Positions 25,011-34,380 of a DNA stretch of 38,940 nt are shown piece by piece. This DNA is from Cytobacillus horneckiae (GTDB taxonomy: Bacteria; Bacillota; Bacilli; Bacillales; Cytobacillaceae): positions 1-38,940 of the forward strand of contig NZ_PISD01000055.1 in the NCBI RefSeq assembly GCF_002835735.1, given 5' to 3'. Every line of letters begins with the position of its first letter. Position 1 is the first letter of the stretch. A model generated the notes under the pieces. The model was given only the letters and a program-made list of their open reading frames with translations, had not been told where the DNA came from and did no database searches. The position numbers and the translations under genes were made by a program.

Positions 25011-25309
25011 GATTGATAAAAAAAATCAAAAGGAGTTTTCCATAAAAATAGGGAATATATATATAGGAATTGTAAGCATGAGTTGAAATTACGATTTTAA
25101 TGCAATATTTCAACAAAGAAGTGGATTTTCCATTTTCATTACATTTGCATGACATTATGGGTTATCATTTCTTTCTTTAGTTGTAAATATAGTAGAATAG
25201 GGTAAAGCAAAATATTTAAGGCTTTTTAGCTAGAAAAGTTTAACCCATTAGACTTGCAAAAGCGAAAGTTCATAAAATAAATAATCCAGTTAGAATTTCT
25301 TACAAACAA

Positions 25310-25362
25310 TTAAAACGAAGGCAAATGCCGAATAGGCTTAGCTAAGGCTAAGCTATTAAAAA
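25310..25362 (+). repeat. Dispersed GCATAAG-type repeat, diverged copy C
   Basis: TTAAAACGAAGGCAAATGCC followed by GAATAGGCTTAGCTAAGGCTAAG resembles copies A and B in spacing and content. Its hairpin is GCTTAGC-TAAG-GCTAAGC, the same stem and 4-base loop layout with a compensated pair change, but it lacks the T run. Confidence 0.5.
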
Positions 25363-25401
25363 ATGAATCAAGATTACTACAGCTTTGTTTGAGGTGAAAG
25401 A

Positions 25402-26505
25402 ATGAAAATCGCAGTAAGCGGCGGAGGTACTGGAGGACATATTTATCCAGCTCTTGCCTTGATTAGAGAGATACAAAAAAATGACAAAAATGCAGAGTTT
25501 TTATACATAGGGACTCAAAGTGGACTTGAAAGTTCGATCGTGCCAAGAGAGAATATTCCATTTCAATCAATTCATATTACTGGTTTCAAGCGGAAGCTTT
25601 CGTTTGACAACGTTAAAACGGTTATTCGTTTTATAAAAGGTGTAAAAGACAGCAAGAAAATATTAAAAGACTTTAATGCTGATATTGTTATTGGTACAGG
25701 CGGATATGTTTGTGGACCGGTAGTGTATGCGGCAGCTAAACTGGGCATTCCAACAATCGTGCATGAACAAAATAGTGTACCAGGGTTAACGAACAAATTT
25801 TTGAGCAGATATGTGGACAAAGTCGCGGTATGTTTTGATGAGGCAGCTAGCTTTTTTCCTAAAGAAAAAGTTATCATGACAGGCAATCCGAGAGCGACAG
25901 AAGTGTTAGGCCAGAATGCAGTAAATGGAAAGCTGTCTGTTGGTCTTGATCCGGCAAAACAGTCCGTACTCATTTTTGGTGGCAGCCGAGGAGCGAGACC
26001 AATTAATGAGGCAGTATTAAAAACACTTGCGCAGCTTGCTGTAAAGCCTTATGAAATTTTGTATGTCACTGGAGAAGTTCATTATGAAAACGTCAAAAAG
26101 GAAGCTGAGCTTGCCGGAAACCCATCTAATATAAAAATTAAGCCTTTTATTCATAATATGCCTGAAGTTCTTGCAGGCACCGATTTGGCAGTAACACGAG
26201 CAGGTGCTACAACATTGGCGGAATTAACTTCACTCGGTATTCCGAGCATTTTAATTCCAAGCCCTTATGTGACAAATAATCATCAGGAAAAAAATGCAAG
26301 AGCGCTTAGTGATCATGGTGCAGCAGAGCTGTTATTGGAACAGGATTTAACAGGCAGCAAGCTCGTTGATTCAATCGATAGAATTCTTTTGGATGACGAG
26401 AAGATAAGGGAAATGCGAGCAGCTGCTAAAAAAATTGGAGTGCCAGATTCAGCAAATAGATTATATGCGGTTATGCAAGAACTCGTTTCACAAGGAAAGA
26501 AGTAG
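25402..26505 (+). CDS. murG: MurG, lipid II-forming N-acetylglucosaminyltransferase
   Basis: A 367-residue GT-B glycosyltransferase at the inner membrane face that adds GlcNAc to lipid I, giving lipid II. The N-terminus has [25 protein letters not shown] and [10 protein letters not shown] follow; the donor site contains [13 protein letters not shown] and H-Q-E-K-N-A. GAGGTGAAAG precedes the ATG. The long repeat-containing leader and the terminator upstream suggest its own promoter, which I could not pin down. Confidence 0.95.
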   Translation: MKIAVSGGGTGGHIYPALALIREIQKNDKNAEFLYIGTQSGLESSIVPRENIPFQSIHITGFKRKLSFDNVKTVIRFIKGVKDSKKILKDFNADIVIGTGGYVCGPVVYAAAKLGIPTIVHEQNSVPGLTNKFLSRYVDKVAVCFDEAASFFPKEKVIMTGNPRATEVLGQNAVNGKLSVGLDPAKQSVLIFGGSRGARPINEAVLKTLAQLAVKPYEILYVTGEVHYENVKKEAELAGNPSNIKIKPFIHNMPEVLAGTDLAVTRAGATTLAELTSLGIPSILIPSPYVTNNHQEKNARALSDHGAAELLLEQDLTGSKLVDSIDRILLDDEKIREMRAAAKKIGVPDSANRLYAVMQELVSQGKK

Positions 26506-26563
26506 CCCGCCAATAAACAAATGCATAATATAATTTAATTTAGACAGAGAAAGGGCGGTATGC

Positions 26564-27472
26564 ATGCAGTCATTATTACAAAAACTAAAAGATTCAAATA
26601 TTGGTATTGTAAAGGAAAATGAGCCATTAGCTAATCATACTACAATGAAAATTGGCGGCCCTGCAGATATATTTATTGAACCTTCGACCATTGAAGGGCT
26701 GCAAACAGCTATGGAAATGATTGTTGAACATAAAGTGAAATGGACGGCTATCGGACGGGGATCCAATCTGTTGGTATCAGACGATGGCATTGAAGGTGTT
26801 GTCATTAAATTAGGCAAGGGTGTTAATGATATAGATATGGATGGTGGAAACCTGCGTGTAGGCGGAGGATATCCCCTTGTCGCCCTTGCCACTCAAATAA
26901 GTCGTAAAGGCTATTCCGGCTTAGAATTTGCCAGCGGAATACCTGGATCGGTTGGCGGAGCGGTATATATGAATGCCGGTGCCCATGGCTCAGATATAAG
27001 CAATATCTTAACAGCAGCCCATATATTATTTCCTAATGGACAAATGGAATGGCTAACAAATGATGAGATGGCATTCTCCTATCGAACTTCTGTTTTGCAA
27101 AAAAAGCGTCCGGGAATTGTAATCGAAGCTGTGTTCTCATTAATAGCGGGAGACAAAGATAAAATTTCTGCTGAGATGCAAAAGAATAAGGATTATCGAA
27201 AAAATACTCAGCCATACAACGACCCTTGTGCAGGCAGTATATTTAGAAATCCGCTTCCTAAATATGCTGGGCAGCTTATTGAATCAGCTGGGCTTAAAGG
27301 ACATTCGTTAGGCGGTGCGCAAATCTCTGAAATGCATGGTAATTTTATTGTAAATAAAGGGAATGCTACTGCAGCTGACGTTCTTGCGCTGATTCAGCAT
27401 GCAAAAGACACAGTTTTTAATAAATTTGATGTAAAATTGGAAACTGAGGTTGAAATAATAGGTCGAAAGTAG
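26564..27472 (+). CDS. murB: MurB, UDP-N-acetylenolpyruvoylglucosamine reductase
   Basis: A 302-residue FAD enzyme that reduces enolpyruvyl-UDP-GlcNAc to UDP-MurNAc with NADPH. The FAD domain shows [12 protein letters not shown] (about 23-34), [10 protein letters not shown] and [15 protein letters not shown]. The proton-donor serine sits in C-A-G-S-I-F-R-N-P. The length and short C-terminal region indicate the type II (Gram-positive) form. AAAGGGCGG precedes the ATG. Confidence 0.95.
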   Translation: MQSLLQKLKDSNIGIVKENEPLANHTTMKIGGPADIFIEPSTIEGLQTAMEMIVEHKVKWTAIGRGSNLLVSDDGIEGVVIKLGKGVNDIDMDGGNLRVGGGYPLVALATQISRKGYSGLEFASGIPGSVGGAVYMNAGAHGSDISNILTAAHILFPNGQMEWLTNDEMAFSYRTSVLQKKRPGIVIEAVFSLIAGDKDKISAEMQKNKDYRKNTQPYNDPCAGSIFRNPLPKYAGQLIESAGLKGHSLGGAQISEMHGNFIVNKGNATAADVLALIQHAKDTVFNKFDVKLETEVEIIGRK

Positions 27473-27668
27473 CGAAAAAAGACCCGATGTTGTTCCAATT
27501 ATTGTGATATAATCATTCAATAGATGTATATAATGGAACTATCATACGGGAAGTTAGATACAGAAGCTTTATTGACTTTCATTTACTATATTATAAAGGT
27601 TTTCTTCCATATTTTTGGACAAGCCTTTATAGGGAAAATAGGGTCGTGCTTAATACGAGGTGATTAGG

Positions 27669-28460
27669 TTGGAAAAAGGCAAAATTGTCTCTCTAGAGGA
27701 CCGAATTCCAAAGCTTAAACAACAAAGAAAAAAGAAAGCGAACAGAAGGCTGATCTTCCTGCTTTTATTGTTCTTCTTATTGATTGCTTTAGTCGTTTAT
27801 TTCCAATCACCTTTGAGTAATATTAAGAAGATAGAAATATCCGGAAATAATATTTATAGTAATGAAGAAGTGATAAAGGTAAGTGGATTAAGTGACAATA
27901 CTAACATTTGGAAGGTTGATAAAACAGAGATTAGTAAGAGTTTGAAAAATCTTCCGCAAATGAAAAGTGCTGATGTAAAAATTAAGCTGCCAAATACAGT
28001 CATCTTAGAGGTTAGTGAGTACAAACGAATGGCTTATATAATGAATGAGAAATCATATCTACCTGTCCTCGAAAACGGAAAAATTTTAAAGGGGCAGGAG
28101 AGTGAAGAAATTCCTGCAAATGCACCAATATTGTTTGGCTTTTCTGAAGGTGAGCCGCTTAAAGCAATGATAAAGGATCTTGAAAATTTGCCAGAGGAAG
28201 TGCAAAATTCAATATCAGAAATTCATCATACACCAAAGGAATCTGATCAATATCGCATTACCCTCTACATGAATGACGGTTTTGAAGTCATTGCTTCTTT
28301 GCGAAGCTTTTCTGAAAAAATGGCACATTATCCCTCACTTATTGCGCAAATCGATTCAAATAGCAAAGGTATAATTGATTTAGAAGTGGGCTCTTACTTT
28401 AAACCATATGGTGAAGAAGGAGCTGCAGGTAATGAAGAAAAAGCGGAAGATGCGGAGTAA
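27669..28460 (+). CDS. divIB: Cell division protein DivIB (FtsQ homologue)
   Basis: A 263-residue bitopic divisome protein. A basic cytoplasmic segment (1-28) precedes one membrane helix (about 29-47). The extracytoplasmic POTRA domain begins L-S-N-I-K-K-I-E-I-S-G-N-N (about 50-62), followed by the beta domain and an acidic tail. DivIB works with FtsL and DivIC at the septum. The TTG at 27669 has CGAGGTG 6 bases upstream, whereas GTG at 27660 is part of that ribosome site. It overlaps ylxW by 29 bases. Confidence 0.92.
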   Translation: MEKGKIVSLEDRIPKLKQQRKKKANRRLIFLLLLFFLLIALVVYFQSPLSNIKKIEISGNNIYSNEEVIKVSGLSDNTNIWKVDKTEISKSLKNLPQMKSADVKIKLPNTVILEVSEYKRMAYIMNEKSYLPVLENGKILKGQESEEIPANAPILFGFSEGEPLKAMIKDLENLPEEVQNSISEIHHTPKESDQYRITLYMNDGFEVIASLRSFSEKMAHYPSLIAQIDSNSKGIIDLEVGSYFKPYGEEGAAGNEEKAEDAE

Positions 28461-29139
28461 TCGCGTTTTTTTCTCCTTAGTTTTTATCGGTTTAGGGTTT
28501 ATCATTGCCTATTCATATCAACTCGCAAATGAGGAGAATGAAGGCATACAAATGACCAGCAACCAATGGGAGAGAGATCAAATGTTAAGAGATCAACTTG
28601 TTGAAGTGGAAGAAAAAAATCGTGGACTGCAGCATGAGCTGTTTGAGAAACAGGAAATGGTGCAAGACATTGAAAAAGGCTTTGCGAAGGAAGAGCAAAT
28701 ACTTTATAACTTGGCGGAGGATACAGAAAAATATCGAATGTATCTCGGCAAGGTGAAGGTAAAAGGCCAAGGAGTAGAAGTTATTTTAGAGGACAGCGAG
28801 TATAACCCTGATGAGGACTCTGCCAATAACTATATTGTCCATGAACATCATGTCTTTCAAGTCATTAATGAGCTGTTTATATCTGGAGCTTCAGCCATTT
28901 CTATTAACGGGCAGAGACTCACACATAATTCATACATAGTCTGTAATGGACCCGTCATTGAGGTTGATGGTTTTCAACATCCTGCACCATTTGTTATTTC
29001 TGCAATTGGTGATGCGGAAGTAATGGCTTCTGCATTAAACTTAACAGGTGGAGTAAAAGACTTGCTAGTTAATGATAATGTACAATTTTCGATGGAAAAA
29101 AAACCTGAAATTGTAATGGATCCATTGTTAGGAAGCTGA
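28432..29139 (+). CDS. ylxW: DUF881 membrane protein YlxW
   Basis: A 235-residue protein: basic N-terminus, one membrane helix (about 9-25), a coiled coil (about 40-90) and a C-terminal DUF881 domain with G-Q-G-V-E-V-I-L-E-D, I-V-H-E-H-H-V-F-Q-V-I-N-E-L and A-I-S-I-N-G-Q-R-L. The fold is extracytoplasmic; its function is not established to my knowledge. The ATG at 28432 has AAGGAG 9 bases upstream, within the end of divIB, and is preferred over 28408. Its paralogue YlxX follows 73 bases on. Confidence 0.85.
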   Translation: MKKKRKMRSNRVFFSLVFIGLGFIIAYSYQLANEENEGIQMTSNQWERDQMLRDQLVEVEEKNRGLQHELFEKQEMVQDIEKGFAKEEQILYNLAEDTEKYRMYLGKVKVKGQGVEVILEDSEYNPDEDSANNYIVHEHHVFQVINELFISGASAISINGQRLTHNSYIVCNGPVIEVDGFQHPAPFVISAIGDAEVMASALNLTGGVKDLLVNDNVQFSMEKKPEIVMDPLLGS

Positions 29140-29212
29140 TTCTTTCCAGCTTTAACGAATGGTATGCTTCATTCCTTTATGTTGAAGCTTATGGGAAGTC
29201 GGTGGGTAAAAA

Positions 29213-29941
29213 GTGAGCAGAAAATATATCGTTTTTACATTAATTAGCATTTTGGTCGGCTTTATGATTGCCATTCAATTTAGAGCTGTAAAAGAGCCAA
29301 TTGTTCGCGACACCCGTGATACTTGGCAATTGAGAGAAGATTTGCAGAAAGAAAAAGAATTAGAGCTACGTTTGCTCCGGGAAATCCGCTCAAATGAAGA
29401 AAAGATTGCTCAATATGAAACGGATCGTCTTCACGGCAAAGAGCAGGTATTAAAGGATACGCTAGACGAACTGAAATCAGAAGCAGGATTAACAGTGGTT
29501 AAAGGGCATGGCCTTATTCTCACAATTTCTCCGATTGAAGAGGAAATGCTATTAGGGAAGCCGGTAGGAAAGATTTCTCCTGATTTATTGAAGCGGCTTT
29601 TAAATGAACTTAACAGATATGGGGCACAATACGTGTCAATTGATGACCATCGAGTGATTAATTCAACGGTAATACGGGATATAAATAATGAAACAAAAAT
29701 AGATGGCTATTCCATCCAAAGTTTGCCGATTGAAATAAAAGTAATTGCAGAAAATCAGCAGGCGGCAGAATTATTATATAAAAGGATGCAAGTATCTAAA
29801 TCTGCTGAAGACTTCTTTATCGATCATTTAAGATTAGAAACTGCAAAGGCAAACAAGGAGATAACCATTCCTGCCTATGAAGATTCGATCCGTATTATGC
29901 ATATGGAACCTGTCAAGTCTGCAGAAGGAGGAAGTTCCTAA
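29213..29941 (+). CDS. ylxX: DUF881 membrane protein YlxX
   Basis: A 242-residue paralogue of YlxW with the same design: one N-terminal membrane helix (about 5-22), a coiled coil rich in E, K and R (about 40-90) and a DUF881 domain with G-H-G-L-I-L-T-I-S-P and G-A-Q-Y-V-S-I-D-D-H-R-V-I. The start is GTG at 29213. It shares one base with sbp (TAATG), so the two are coupled. A tandem YlxW/YlxX pair between divIB and sbp is the normal Bacillus arrangement; function unknown. Confidence 0.85.
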   Translation: MSRKYIVFTLISILVGFMIAIQFRAVKEPIVRDTRDTWQLREDLQKEKELELRLLREIRSNEEKIAQYETDRLHGKEQVLKDTLDELKSEAGLTVVKGHGLILTISPIEEEMLLGKPVGKISPDLLKRLLNELNRYGAQYVSIDDHRVINSTVIRDINNETKIDGYSIQSLPIEIKVIAENQQAAELLYKRMQVSKSAEDFFIDHLRLETAKANKEITIPAYEDSIRIMHMEPVKSAEGGSS

Positions 29942-30291
29942 TGTGGCTACCTGTATTGGGATTAATAATAGGGCTGTTTTTCGGCTTTATGACAGACATT
30001 AAAATACCAGAAGAATACTCGAATTATTTATCGATTGCAGTGCTGGCAGCATTGGATACGTTATTCGGTGGCATTCGTGCTCATTTGCAGGATATGTATG
30101 ATGAAATGGTGTTCGTATCAGGTTTCTTCTTTAATATAATTTTAGCAGCAGGTCTTGCTTTTCTAGGTGTTCATCTTGGTGTAGACTTATACTTAGCAGC
30201 AATATTTGCGTTTGGTGTCAGGCTATTTCAAAATATAGCAGTCATTCGTAGAATATTATTGACAAAATGGACAAGTAAGAAAGAAAAATAG
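29941..30291 (+). CDS. sbp: Small basic membrane protein Sbp (DUF1290)
   Basis: A 116-residue membrane protein with about three or four helices and a basic C-terminus (L-T-K-W-T-S-K-K-E-K). The conserved I-K-I-P-E-E-Y-S-N-Y-L-S-I-A-V-L-A-A-L-D and L-F-G-G-I-R-A segments identify the Sbp/DUF1290 family, always placed just before ftsA in Bacillus. Its role is not known to me. The start overlaps the ylxX stop. Confidence 0.88.
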   Translation: MWLPVLGLIIGLFFGFMTDIKIPEEYSNYLSIAVLAALDTLFGGIRAHLQDMYDEMVFVSGFFFNIILAAGLAFLGVHLGVDLYLAAIFAFGVRLFQNIAVIRRILLTKWTSKKEK

Positions 30292-30310
30292 AAAAAAAAT
30301 GTTTTTTAAA

Positions 30311-30339
30311 AAAGGGAATAGTTTAGTTTTGACGAATAA
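30311..30339 (+). promoter_or_regulatory. Sigma-H promoter of ftsA-ftsZ
   Basis: AAAGGGAAT (30311-30319) and GACGAATAA (30331-30339) are separated by 11 bases. They match the sigma-H pattern RNAGGAWWW-N11/12-RNNGAATWW at all but one position. In B. subtilis a sigma-H promoter raises ftsAZ transcription at the onset of sporulation; position and match support the same here. Confidence 0.65.
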
Positions 30340-30454
30340 TTTTATTAATATCAAAAAAATAATTATGTTTAATCATACTCCGAATTAGGTAAGTACGTAT
30401 TAGCATGTTTATGTTGTTCAAAAAGTTTGAATCGCAAAAGGGAGGTGCCAAAGA

Positions 30455-31738
30455 ATGAACAGCAATGAAATATATGTCAGCCTTGACATCGGTACATCCA
30501 GTGTAAAAGTAATCATTGGCGAAATGGTCAATGACTCTTTGAACATTATTGGTGTAGGCAATGTGCAGTCTGAAGGGTTGAGGAAAGGCTCCATTGTTGA
30601 TATAGATGAAACCGTTCATTCTATTAGAAGAGCAATTGAGCAAGCTGAGAGAATGATTGGCATGGAGATTAAGAGAGTAATTGTCGGAATTACAGGCAAC
30701 CATGTCATGCTTCAGCCATCACATGGAGTAGTAGCAGTATCAAGTGAGAATAAAGAAATAACTGATGAAGATGTTGCGAGAGTAATGGATGCAGCTCAAG
30801 TCGTGTCAATTCCGCCTGAAAGAGATATTATCGATATTATTCCTAGACAGTTTATTGTTGACGGTTTAGATGAAATAAATGATCCTAGAGGAATGATTGG
30901 CGTTAGGCTTGAGATGGAAGGAACCATTATTACAGGTTCTAAAACTTTATTACATAATACTTTGCGCTGTGTAGAGCGAGCAGGCCTGGAGATTATGGAT
31001 ATTACACTCCAACCATTAGCAGCCGGAGCTTTTGCTTTATCAAAAGATGAAAAAAATCTTGGGGTGGCGCTGATTGATATGGGGGGCGGCTCCACAACCA
31101 TTGCTATTTTTGAACAAGGTGTCCTGAAAGAAACGAGCGTTCTGCCTGTTGGTGGGGAACATATTACCAAGGATTTATCGATAGGCCTTAGGACTTCTAC
31201 TGAAGATGCAGAAAAGATAAAAGTAAAATATGGATATGCTTTTTATGATCATGCGTCTGAAGAGGAAGTTTTCAGTGTTCCCATCATTGGTAGCGATCAG
31301 CATCAACAATTTAATCAATTAGAGATTTCCGATATTATTGAAGCTAGAATGGAAGAGATTTTTGACCTGATCGCACATGAAGTAAAGCGTTTAGGGGGCG
31401 AAGATCTTCCTGGAGGCTTTGTATTATGTGGCGGTGTAGCTAATACGCAAGGAATACTGGAATTAGCACAAGTCGTATTCCAAAATAGAGTCCGCATTGC
31501 TGTTCCAGATTATATTGGAGTAAGAGAACCTCAATATTGTACAGCAGTAGGCTTAATAAAGTTTGCTTATAAAAATGCTAAAATACAAGGAAGAAAAATG
31601 GATACACTTGTTGAGCAGCCGGATTTGAAAGAAAAGAGGGTGCAAAAACAATCTCATTCAAACAAGAAACCGGAGAAAGAGCCAGAAGAGAAAGTGACAT
31701 CAAGAGTTAAAAAGTTCCTTGGATACTTTTTTGAGTAG
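30455..31738 (+). CDS. ftsA: Cell division protein FtsA
   Basis: A 427-residue actin-like ATPase that anchors FtsZ to the membrane. The N-terminus has V-S-L-D-I-G-T-S-S-V-K (ATP phosphate-1 loop) and G-I-T-G-N-H; D-M-G-G-G-S-T-T-I-A is phosphate-2; L-C-G-G-V-A-N is the adenosine motif. The C-terminal S-R-V-K-K-F-L-G-Y-F-F-E is the amphipathic membrane-targeting helix. GGGAGG precedes the ATG. ftsZ follows after 175 bases, and both are probably read from the sigma-H and further upstream promoters. Confidence 0.96.
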   Translation: MNSNEIYVSLDIGTSSVKVIIGEMVNDSLNIIGVGNVQSEGLRKGSIVDIDETVHSIRRAIEQAERMIGMEIKRVIVGITGNHVMLQPSHGVVAVSSENKEITDEDVARVMDAAQVVSIPPERDIIDIIPRQFIVDGLDEINDPRGMIGVRLEMEGTIITGSKTLLHNTLRCVERAGLEIMDITLQPLAAGAFALSKDEKNLGVALIDMGGGSTTIAIFEQGVLKETSVLPVGGEHITKDLSIGLRTSTEDAEKIKVKYGYAFYDHASEEEVFSVPIIGSDQHQQFNQLEISDIIEARMEEIFDLIAHEVKRLGGEDLPGGFVLCGGVANTQGILELAQVVFQNRVRIAVPDYIGVREPQYCTAVGLIKFAYKNAKIQGRKMDTLVEQPDLKEKRVQKQSHSNKKPEKEPEEKVTSRVKKFLGYFFE

Positions 31739-31913
31739 CTGAAGATTCGCACGATAGAGCCATTATCAACATTGCAATCTGCAAAATATGGTGAAAAAAA
31801 GGTCTACCAAGAGAAAGCAAAAGTTAAAGTATTTCATCATTTTGACTTAAATAAAGATGAGCGAATCAGAAAAAGGTGTTCTTAGGAATATCGACGAATT
31901 AGGAGGATTTGTC

Positions 31914-33077
31914 ATGTTAGAATTTGATACTAATTTAGATTCATTAGCAACTATAAAAGTAATAGGTGTCGGCGGCGGCGGTAATAACGCAGTAAACCGA
32001 ATGATTGAACATGGTGTTCAAGGAGTAGAGTTTATTGCTGTTAATACTGATGCACAAGCACTTAATCTATCAAAAGCAGAAGTAAAAATGCAAATTGGTG
32101 GTAAGCTAACAAGAGGCTTAGGAGCGGGTGCAAACCCTGAAGTAGGAAAGAAGGCTGCTGAAGAGAGCAAAGAGCAGGTTGAAGAAGCGTTAAAAGGAGC
32201 AGATATGGTATTTGTTACTGCTGGTATGGGCGGTGGTACAGGTACTGGTGCGGCTCCTGTCATTGCCCAAATCGCCCGTGATTTAGGCGCTTTAACAGTA
32301 GGAGTTGTGACAAGACCATTCACTTTTGAAGGTAGAAAGCGTTCTACACAGGCAGCAGGTGGAATTGCATCGATGAAAGATGCAGTTGACACTTTAATTG
32401 TGATTCCAAATGATCGCCTTTTAGAAATTGTAGATAAAAGCACGCCGATGCTTGAAGCATTCCGCGAAGCAGATAATGTTCTTCGACAAGGTGTACAAGG
32501 TATTTCAGATTTAATTGCAACACCTGGTCTAATTAATCTTGACTTTGCCGATGTAAAAACAATCATGTCTAACAAAGGTTCAGCCCTAATGGGTATAGGG
32601 CTTGCAGCTGGTGAAAACCGAGCAGCAGAAGCGGCGAAAAAAGCAATTTCGTCTCCATTGTTAGAGAAATCTATCGATGGTGCTCAAGGCGTTCTAATGA
32701 ACATAACAGGCGGATCGAATCTAAGCTTATATGAAGTGCAAGAAGCAGCTGATATTGTTGCCTCTGCATCTGACCAAGACGTAAATATGATTTTCGGCTC
32801 AGTTATTAATGAAGACTTAAAGGATGAAATTGTAGTGACAGTCATTGCTACAGGCTTTAACGAAGAAGTAATTCAAACGAAGCCGACTAGACCATCCTTT
32901 GGACAAAATAAATCGAATATTGGTGCCAGTGCACCAAAACGTGAACAAGTGCGAGAGCGTGAAAGAGAAGAAGCTGCCACGCATGAACAGCAAACACCAA
33001 GAAGCTCGAACAAGGAAGCTCCAGAAGATACATTGGATATTCCAACCTTCCTGCGAAACCGCAATCGTAGAAGATAA
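31914..33077 (+). CDS. ftsZ: Cell division protein FtsZ (tubulin-like GTPase)
   Basis: A 387-residue GTPase that forms the Z ring. The nucleotide domain shows [13 protein letters not shown] (18-30), the tubulin signature G-G-G-T-G-T-G (106-112) and the T7 loop N-L-D-F-A-D, which completes the active site of the neighbouring subunit. A variable linker (about 320-370) leads to the C-terminal peptide [14 protein letters not shown] that binds FtsA and SepF. The ATG at 31914 follows AGGAGG; the in-frame ATG at 31857 would add 19 residues and is rejected. A terminator follows. Confidence 0.97.
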   Translation: MLEFDTNLDSLATIKVIGVGGGGNNAVNRMIEHGVQGVEFIAVNTDAQALNLSKAEVKMQIGGKLTRGLGAGANPEVGKKAAEESKEQVEEALKGADMVFVTAGMGGGTGTGAAPVIAQIARDLGALTVGVVTRPFTFEGRKRSTQAAGGIASMKDAVDTLIVIPNDRLLEIVDKSTPMLEAFREADNVLRQGVQGISDLIATPGLINLDFADVKTIMSNKGSALMGIGLAAGENRAAEAAKKAISSPLLEKSIDGAQGVLMNITGGSNLSLYEVQEAADIVASASDQDVNMIFGSVINEDLKDEIVVTVIATGFNEEVIQTKPTRPSFGQNKSNIGASAPKREQVREREREEAATHEQQTPRSSNKEAPEDTLDIPTFLRNRNRRR

Positions 33078-33083
33078 TAAACG

Positions 33084-33120
33084 AAACGCCCAGGAGTCAT
33101 TCTCCATCGGGCGTTTTTTT
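33084..33120 (+). terminator. Intrinsic terminator after ftsZ
   Basis: AAACGCCC (33084-33091) pairs with GGGCGTTT (33109-33116), with an inner GGAG/CTCC pairing, ending in seven Ts. It closes the dcw cluster. Confidence 0.92.
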
Positions 33121-33291
33121 GTTTGGTAAAAGATACTAGTAAACTATTTTGAGGGTCATGTTTTTTTTACTCATTCGATAGTAAAACAATTCTCGATTCA
33201 ATTGCATGTCCGTCCAGAAAAAATATGTAAACGAAATAATGACAAAATCCGTATAGAATAGTGAAAATTTCTGCTGGTTTACCAACAGAAA

Positions 33292-33324
33292 GTGACATCT
33301 TTATTTTTTTTTATACGCTATACT
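33292..33324 (+). promoter_or_regulatory. Probable spoIIG promoter with extended spacer
   Basis: GTGACA (33292-33297) and TATACT (33319-33324) are 21 bases apart. The B. subtilis spoIIG promoter is a sigma-A promoter with an abnormal 22-base spacer that needs Spo0A~P. A Spo0A-box-like TGACAAA (33240-33246, 6 of 7 to TGNCGAA) lies upstream, and an 18-base palindrome CTGCTGGT-TT-ACCAACAG sits at 33271-33288. The rest of the 317-base ftsZ-spoIIGA gap shows no gene. Confidence 0.45.
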
Positions 33325-33394
33325 TTTTTTAACAGAATACACAGTCATAACTGCTAGTTTTTATTCAATAGGAAAAATATAAGGGGGAAGCGGG

Positions 33395-34315
33395 TTGGCC
33401 ATATATTTGGATATAATCTGGGCATTGAACTTTTTGTTTGATAGCCTTCTCCTTTATTTAACAGCTATCCTTCTAAAAAGGGATGTTCGTTTATGGAGGA
33501 TTTTAATGGGAGGTTTGATAGGCTCAGTTATTATCTTATTATCAATTACACCACTTCATTCTTATTCAAGTCACCCAATGGTAAAATTATTATTTTCAGT
33601 TGTAATGGTAATGGCAGCTTTTGGGTTTAAACGATTGACGTACTTTTTAAAAGGTTTAATGACATTTTATTTAACGACCTTTTTAATAGGCGGGTCATTG
33701 ATAGGCGTTCACTACTTTTTAAAATTTGATAATGATTTAACAAGCTCAGTGATGATTGCAAGTGTAAAAGGCTTTGGCGATCCGATTAGCTGGTTATTCG
33801 TACTTCTTGGTTTTCCTATTGCATGGCATTTATCAAAGAAGAATATGGAATCATTGGAAATGACGAAGATTCAGTATGATTCACTTATCCAGGTGTGGAT
33901 TGAGATAAAGGGGAAGAAATATCAATTTAAAGGTCTAGTTGACAGCGGCAATCAATTGTATGATCCGATTTCCAGAATGCCGGTTATGTTTGTTTCCATC
34001 AAGGACGTTGTTGATCAATTACCAAAGGAATTAGTGAGAATCGCCCAAAATCCAGATGAAGCAATACTTGGAAAACAGCCAATTCATGCAGATTGGGAAT
34101 CACTCATTAAAGTTATACCATCTAAAGTAGTTGGAAGTGACCATCAGCTTATTTTAGCAATTAAACCTGACAGCATTGTCCTTGAAACAAAAGAAGAGAT
34201 CATCGATGTTGAAAAAGGACTTGTATCCTTCTCCATGCAGCAGCTATCTGCGGACGATGCGTTTCAATGTATCGTACATCCAAAAATGCTTACTGGAGCA
34301 AAGAAAGTTAGTTAG
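33395..34315 (+). CDS. spoIIGA: SpoIIGA, pro-sigma-E processing aspartic protease
   Basis: A 306-residue protein with five membrane helices in the N-terminal half (about 1-150) and a C-terminal cytoplasmic protease domain like retroviral aspartic proteases. The catalytic motif is L-V-D183-S-G-N-Q-L-Y-D-P, the same residue number as in B. subtilis. In the mother cell it removes the pro-sequence of sigma-E, encoded by the next gene, after a signal from the forespore protein SpoIIR. The start is TTG at 33395, 8 bases after AAGGGGG. Confidence 0.95.
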   Translation: MAIYLDIIWALNFLFDSLLLYLTAILLKRDVRLWRILMGGLIGSVIILLSITPLHSYSSHPMVKLLFSVVMVMAAFGFKRLTYFLKGLMTFYLTTFLIGGSLIGVHYFLKFDNDLTSSVMIASVKGFGDPISWLFVLLGFPIAWHLSKKNMESLEMTKIQYDSLIQVWIEIKGKKYQFKGLVDSGNQLYDPISRMPVMFVSIKDVVDQLPKELVRIAQNPDEAILGKQPIHADWESLIKVIPSKVVGSDHQLILAIKPDSIVLETKEEIIDVEKGLVSFSMQQLSADDAFQCIVHPKMLTGAKKVS

Positions 34316-34380
34316 GTAGAAATTTTTGTACCCTTTATAAAACATACTCAAAAGTGACAAAATTAGAAGGAGGATATAGA

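Noticed and set aside
24902..25401. Riboswitch, T-box or small RNA in the spoVE-murG gap
   Set aside because: I found no T-box sequence, specifier stem or known riboswitch core; the structured parts are explained by the terminator and the dispersed repeat copies.
32018..32575. 185-residue minus-strand reading frame inside ftsZ
   Set aside because: It is antisense to the most conserved part of ftsZ, has no ribosome site and no recognisable family; it is a product of codon bias.
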